From positions 1-64,000 of the forward strand of contig CANGOP010000002.1 of assembly GCA_947455595.1 (NCBI GenBank): DNA of 64,000 nucleotides. The letters run 5' to 3'. Made by a program: the position numbers and the translations under genes. How positions within the stretch are numbered: the first letter of the stretch is position 1; the number at the start of each line of letters is the position of its first letter. Below the pieces are notes generated by a model that saw nothing but the letters and a program-made list of their open reading frames with translations, made no database searches and was not told where the DNA came from. Source of the DNA: Gammaproteobacteria bacterium (GTDB lineage: Bacteria > Pseudomonadota > Gammaproteobacteria > Steroidobacterales > Steroidobacteraceae). Below, in pieces: positions 63,114-64,000 of this stretch.

Positions 63114-63785
63114 CTAGCGACGTTTGACAGCAGCGTCCGATACATAAGGATTGGCGCGACGCTCGGCTCCGAAGGTCGATGTCGGCCCATGTCCTGGTAG
63201 GAATGTCACATCGTCCCCGTACGGGAAGAGCTTATTCCGAATGGAATGGATCAGATCCGGGTGGTTGCCACCGGGAAAATCCGTGCGCCCGATGGAGCCT
63301 TGGAAGATCACATCACCCACAATCGCAAAACGAGAGGGCTTGTGGATGAACACCACATGGCCGGGTGTGTGGCCTGGGCAGTGGATCACGTCCAGAGTCT
63401 GGTCGCCGATCGATACCGTATCGCCATCACCGAGCCAGCGATCCGGCTTAAAAGGTCCTTCGCAGCCAAAGCCGTACTGTTCGGCCGATTGCTTGAGCAG
63501 GTCGATCCAGAACTGATCGCCCTCGTGCGGTCCTTCGATCGGGACTCCGAGCCGTCGTTGGAGTTCGGCGGTCGCCGCGGCGTGATCGACGTGCGCATGC
63601 GTGATCAGGATGCGCTCGATCCGCACGCCTTCTCGCTCGGCCGTTGCAAGGATGCGGTCGACTTCGCCACCGGGGTCCACGACGGCACCACGCCCGGTGG
63701 CCGTTTCCCAAACGAGGGAGCAGTTCTGTTGAAAGGGTGTCACCGGAATCACGGCAACGCGCAGAGGAGCGATGGGAGCGTTCAT
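63114..63785 (-). CDS. MBL-fold metallohydrolase (glyoxalase II-like, YcbL type)
   Basis: A 223-residue metallo-beta-lactamase-fold protein from ATG 63785 (MNAPIAPLRVAVIPVTPFQQNC); the track start 27 codons earlier encodes no family sequence. The metal ligands are complete: THAHVDHAA, HCPGHTPGHVVF, GDVIFQGSIGRTDFPGG and FLPGHGPTSTFG. Members of this short form hydrolyse thioesters such as S-lactoylglutathione or are of unknown specificity. No catalytic C-terminal glyoxalase II domain is present, so the true substrate is open. Confidence 0.88.
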   Translation of the reverse strand: MNAPIAPLRVAVIPVTPFQQNCSLVWETATGRGAVVDPGGEVDRILATAEREGVRIERILITHAHVDHAAATAELQRRLGVPIEGPHEGDQFWIDLLKQSAEQYGFGCEGPFKPDRWLGDGDTVSIGDQTLDVIHCPGHTPGHVVFIHKPSRFAIVGDVIFQGSIGRTDFPGGNHPDLIHSIRNKLFPYGDDVTFLPGHGPTSTFGAERRANPYVSDAAVKRR

Positions 63786-63873
63786 ATCGCCACCATGCCA
63801 GAACGTGGGATGACACAGAAGCCTGTCCTGCCGGCTCCGGGATTCCTCAGAATCCCGGAGCGCCATGTGATGG

Positions 63874-64000
63874 CTACTCGACGTCGAATTTAACGCCTTG
63901 CGCGAGGGGCAGGGCGCCCGAGTAGTTGACTGTCTGCGTTTGCCGGCGCATGTACGCCTTCCACGCGTCCGAGCCGGACTCGCGACCGCCGCCGGTTTCT
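63874..64000 (-). CDS. C-terminal end of an ALDH7-type aldehyde dehydrogenase (partial)
   Basis: The window ends inside a minus-strand gene. The last 42 residues before the TAG read [20 protein letters not shown] and then [21 protein letters not shown]. This closely matches the C-terminus of the antiquitin family (ALDH7A1; L-aminoadipate-semialdehyde / piperideine-6-carboxylate dehydrogenase), which acts in lysine degradation. The catalytic part lies beyond 64000. The gap to the MBL gene downstream is 88 bases. Confidence 0.85.
   Translation of the reverse strand, partial: ETGGGRESGSDAWKAYMRRQTQTVNYSGALPLAQGVKFDVE

Overview
The window is a GC-rich chromosomal segment of a gammaproteobacterium. 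The evidence is the origin-proximal order rpmH-dnaA-dnaN-recF-gyrB preceded by rnpA-yidD-yidC-mnmE, followed by a plsC-type acyltransferase and glyQS, and blocks that match Pseudomonas/Xanthomonas-type genomes (glnA-ntrBC, trmL, gpsA-secB-grx-rhodanese-envC, tatABC, trkAH, bioHC, coxBA-ctaG-coxC-SURF1-ctaAB). The species cannot be named from the sequence; a lineage near Nevskiales/Xanthomonadales is a guess. Nearly all of the DNA is coding. I see no tRNA, rRNA, CRISPR array, insertion sequence or prophage.

Layout. 0-0.9 kb: a secreted fasciclin-like protein and its upstream region with a perfect palindrome. 0.9-4.8 kb (minus strand): mnmE, yidC, yidD, rnpA, rpmH. 4.9-11.4 kb (plus strand): dnaA, candidate oriC, dnaN, recF carrying two exact parS-type palindromes, gyrB. 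11.4-15.3 kb (minus): lysophospholipid acyltransferase, glyS, glyQ. 15.4-22.9 kb (plus): acyl-CoA ligase, glnA behind a sigma-54/NtrC promoter, a DUF4124 protein, ntrB, ntrC and an MscS channel. 22.9-28.8 kb: class 1B dihydroorotate dehydrogenase, trmL, a small membrane protein, gpsA-secB-grxC-rhodanese, envC, a MAPEG protein. 28.8-37.1 kb: an amidohydrolase-fold protein, a holin-like membrane protein, EamA, OPT and POT transporters, tatABC and dtd. 37.4-40.9 kb: a LytS/LytTR two-component pair and class I fumarase. 40.9-46.1 kb (minus): trkH, trkA, uvrD. 46.2-49.6 kb: an acetate kinase-PduL fusion overlapping bioH and bioC. 50-63.1 kb: an aa3 cytochrome oxidase cluster split by an NAD-linked formate dehydrogenase operon (fdsGBA-D). 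63.1-64 kb: an MBL-fold hydrolase and the end of an ALDH7-type dehydrogenase.

How the genes work together. The left part is replication, translation and membrane-insertion housekeeping. The middle holds nitrogen control, envelope maintenance and peptide uptake. The right part couples electron input (formate to NADH) with assembly and heme supply of the terminal oxidase.

I found no convincing new multi-gene defence or mobile system. The most interesting items are: (1) acetate kinase fused to the PduL phosphotransacylase in one chain, translationally coupled to bioH-bioC; (2) an fds formate dehydrogenase operon placed inside the cox/cta cluster; (3) gpsA with no ATG, GTG or TTG start, apparently starting at a CTG overlapping the secB stop; (4) a secreted amidohydrolase-fold protein that has lost nearly all metal ligands; and (5) a TrkH whose first selectivity-filter loop reads TTTN instead of TTTG.
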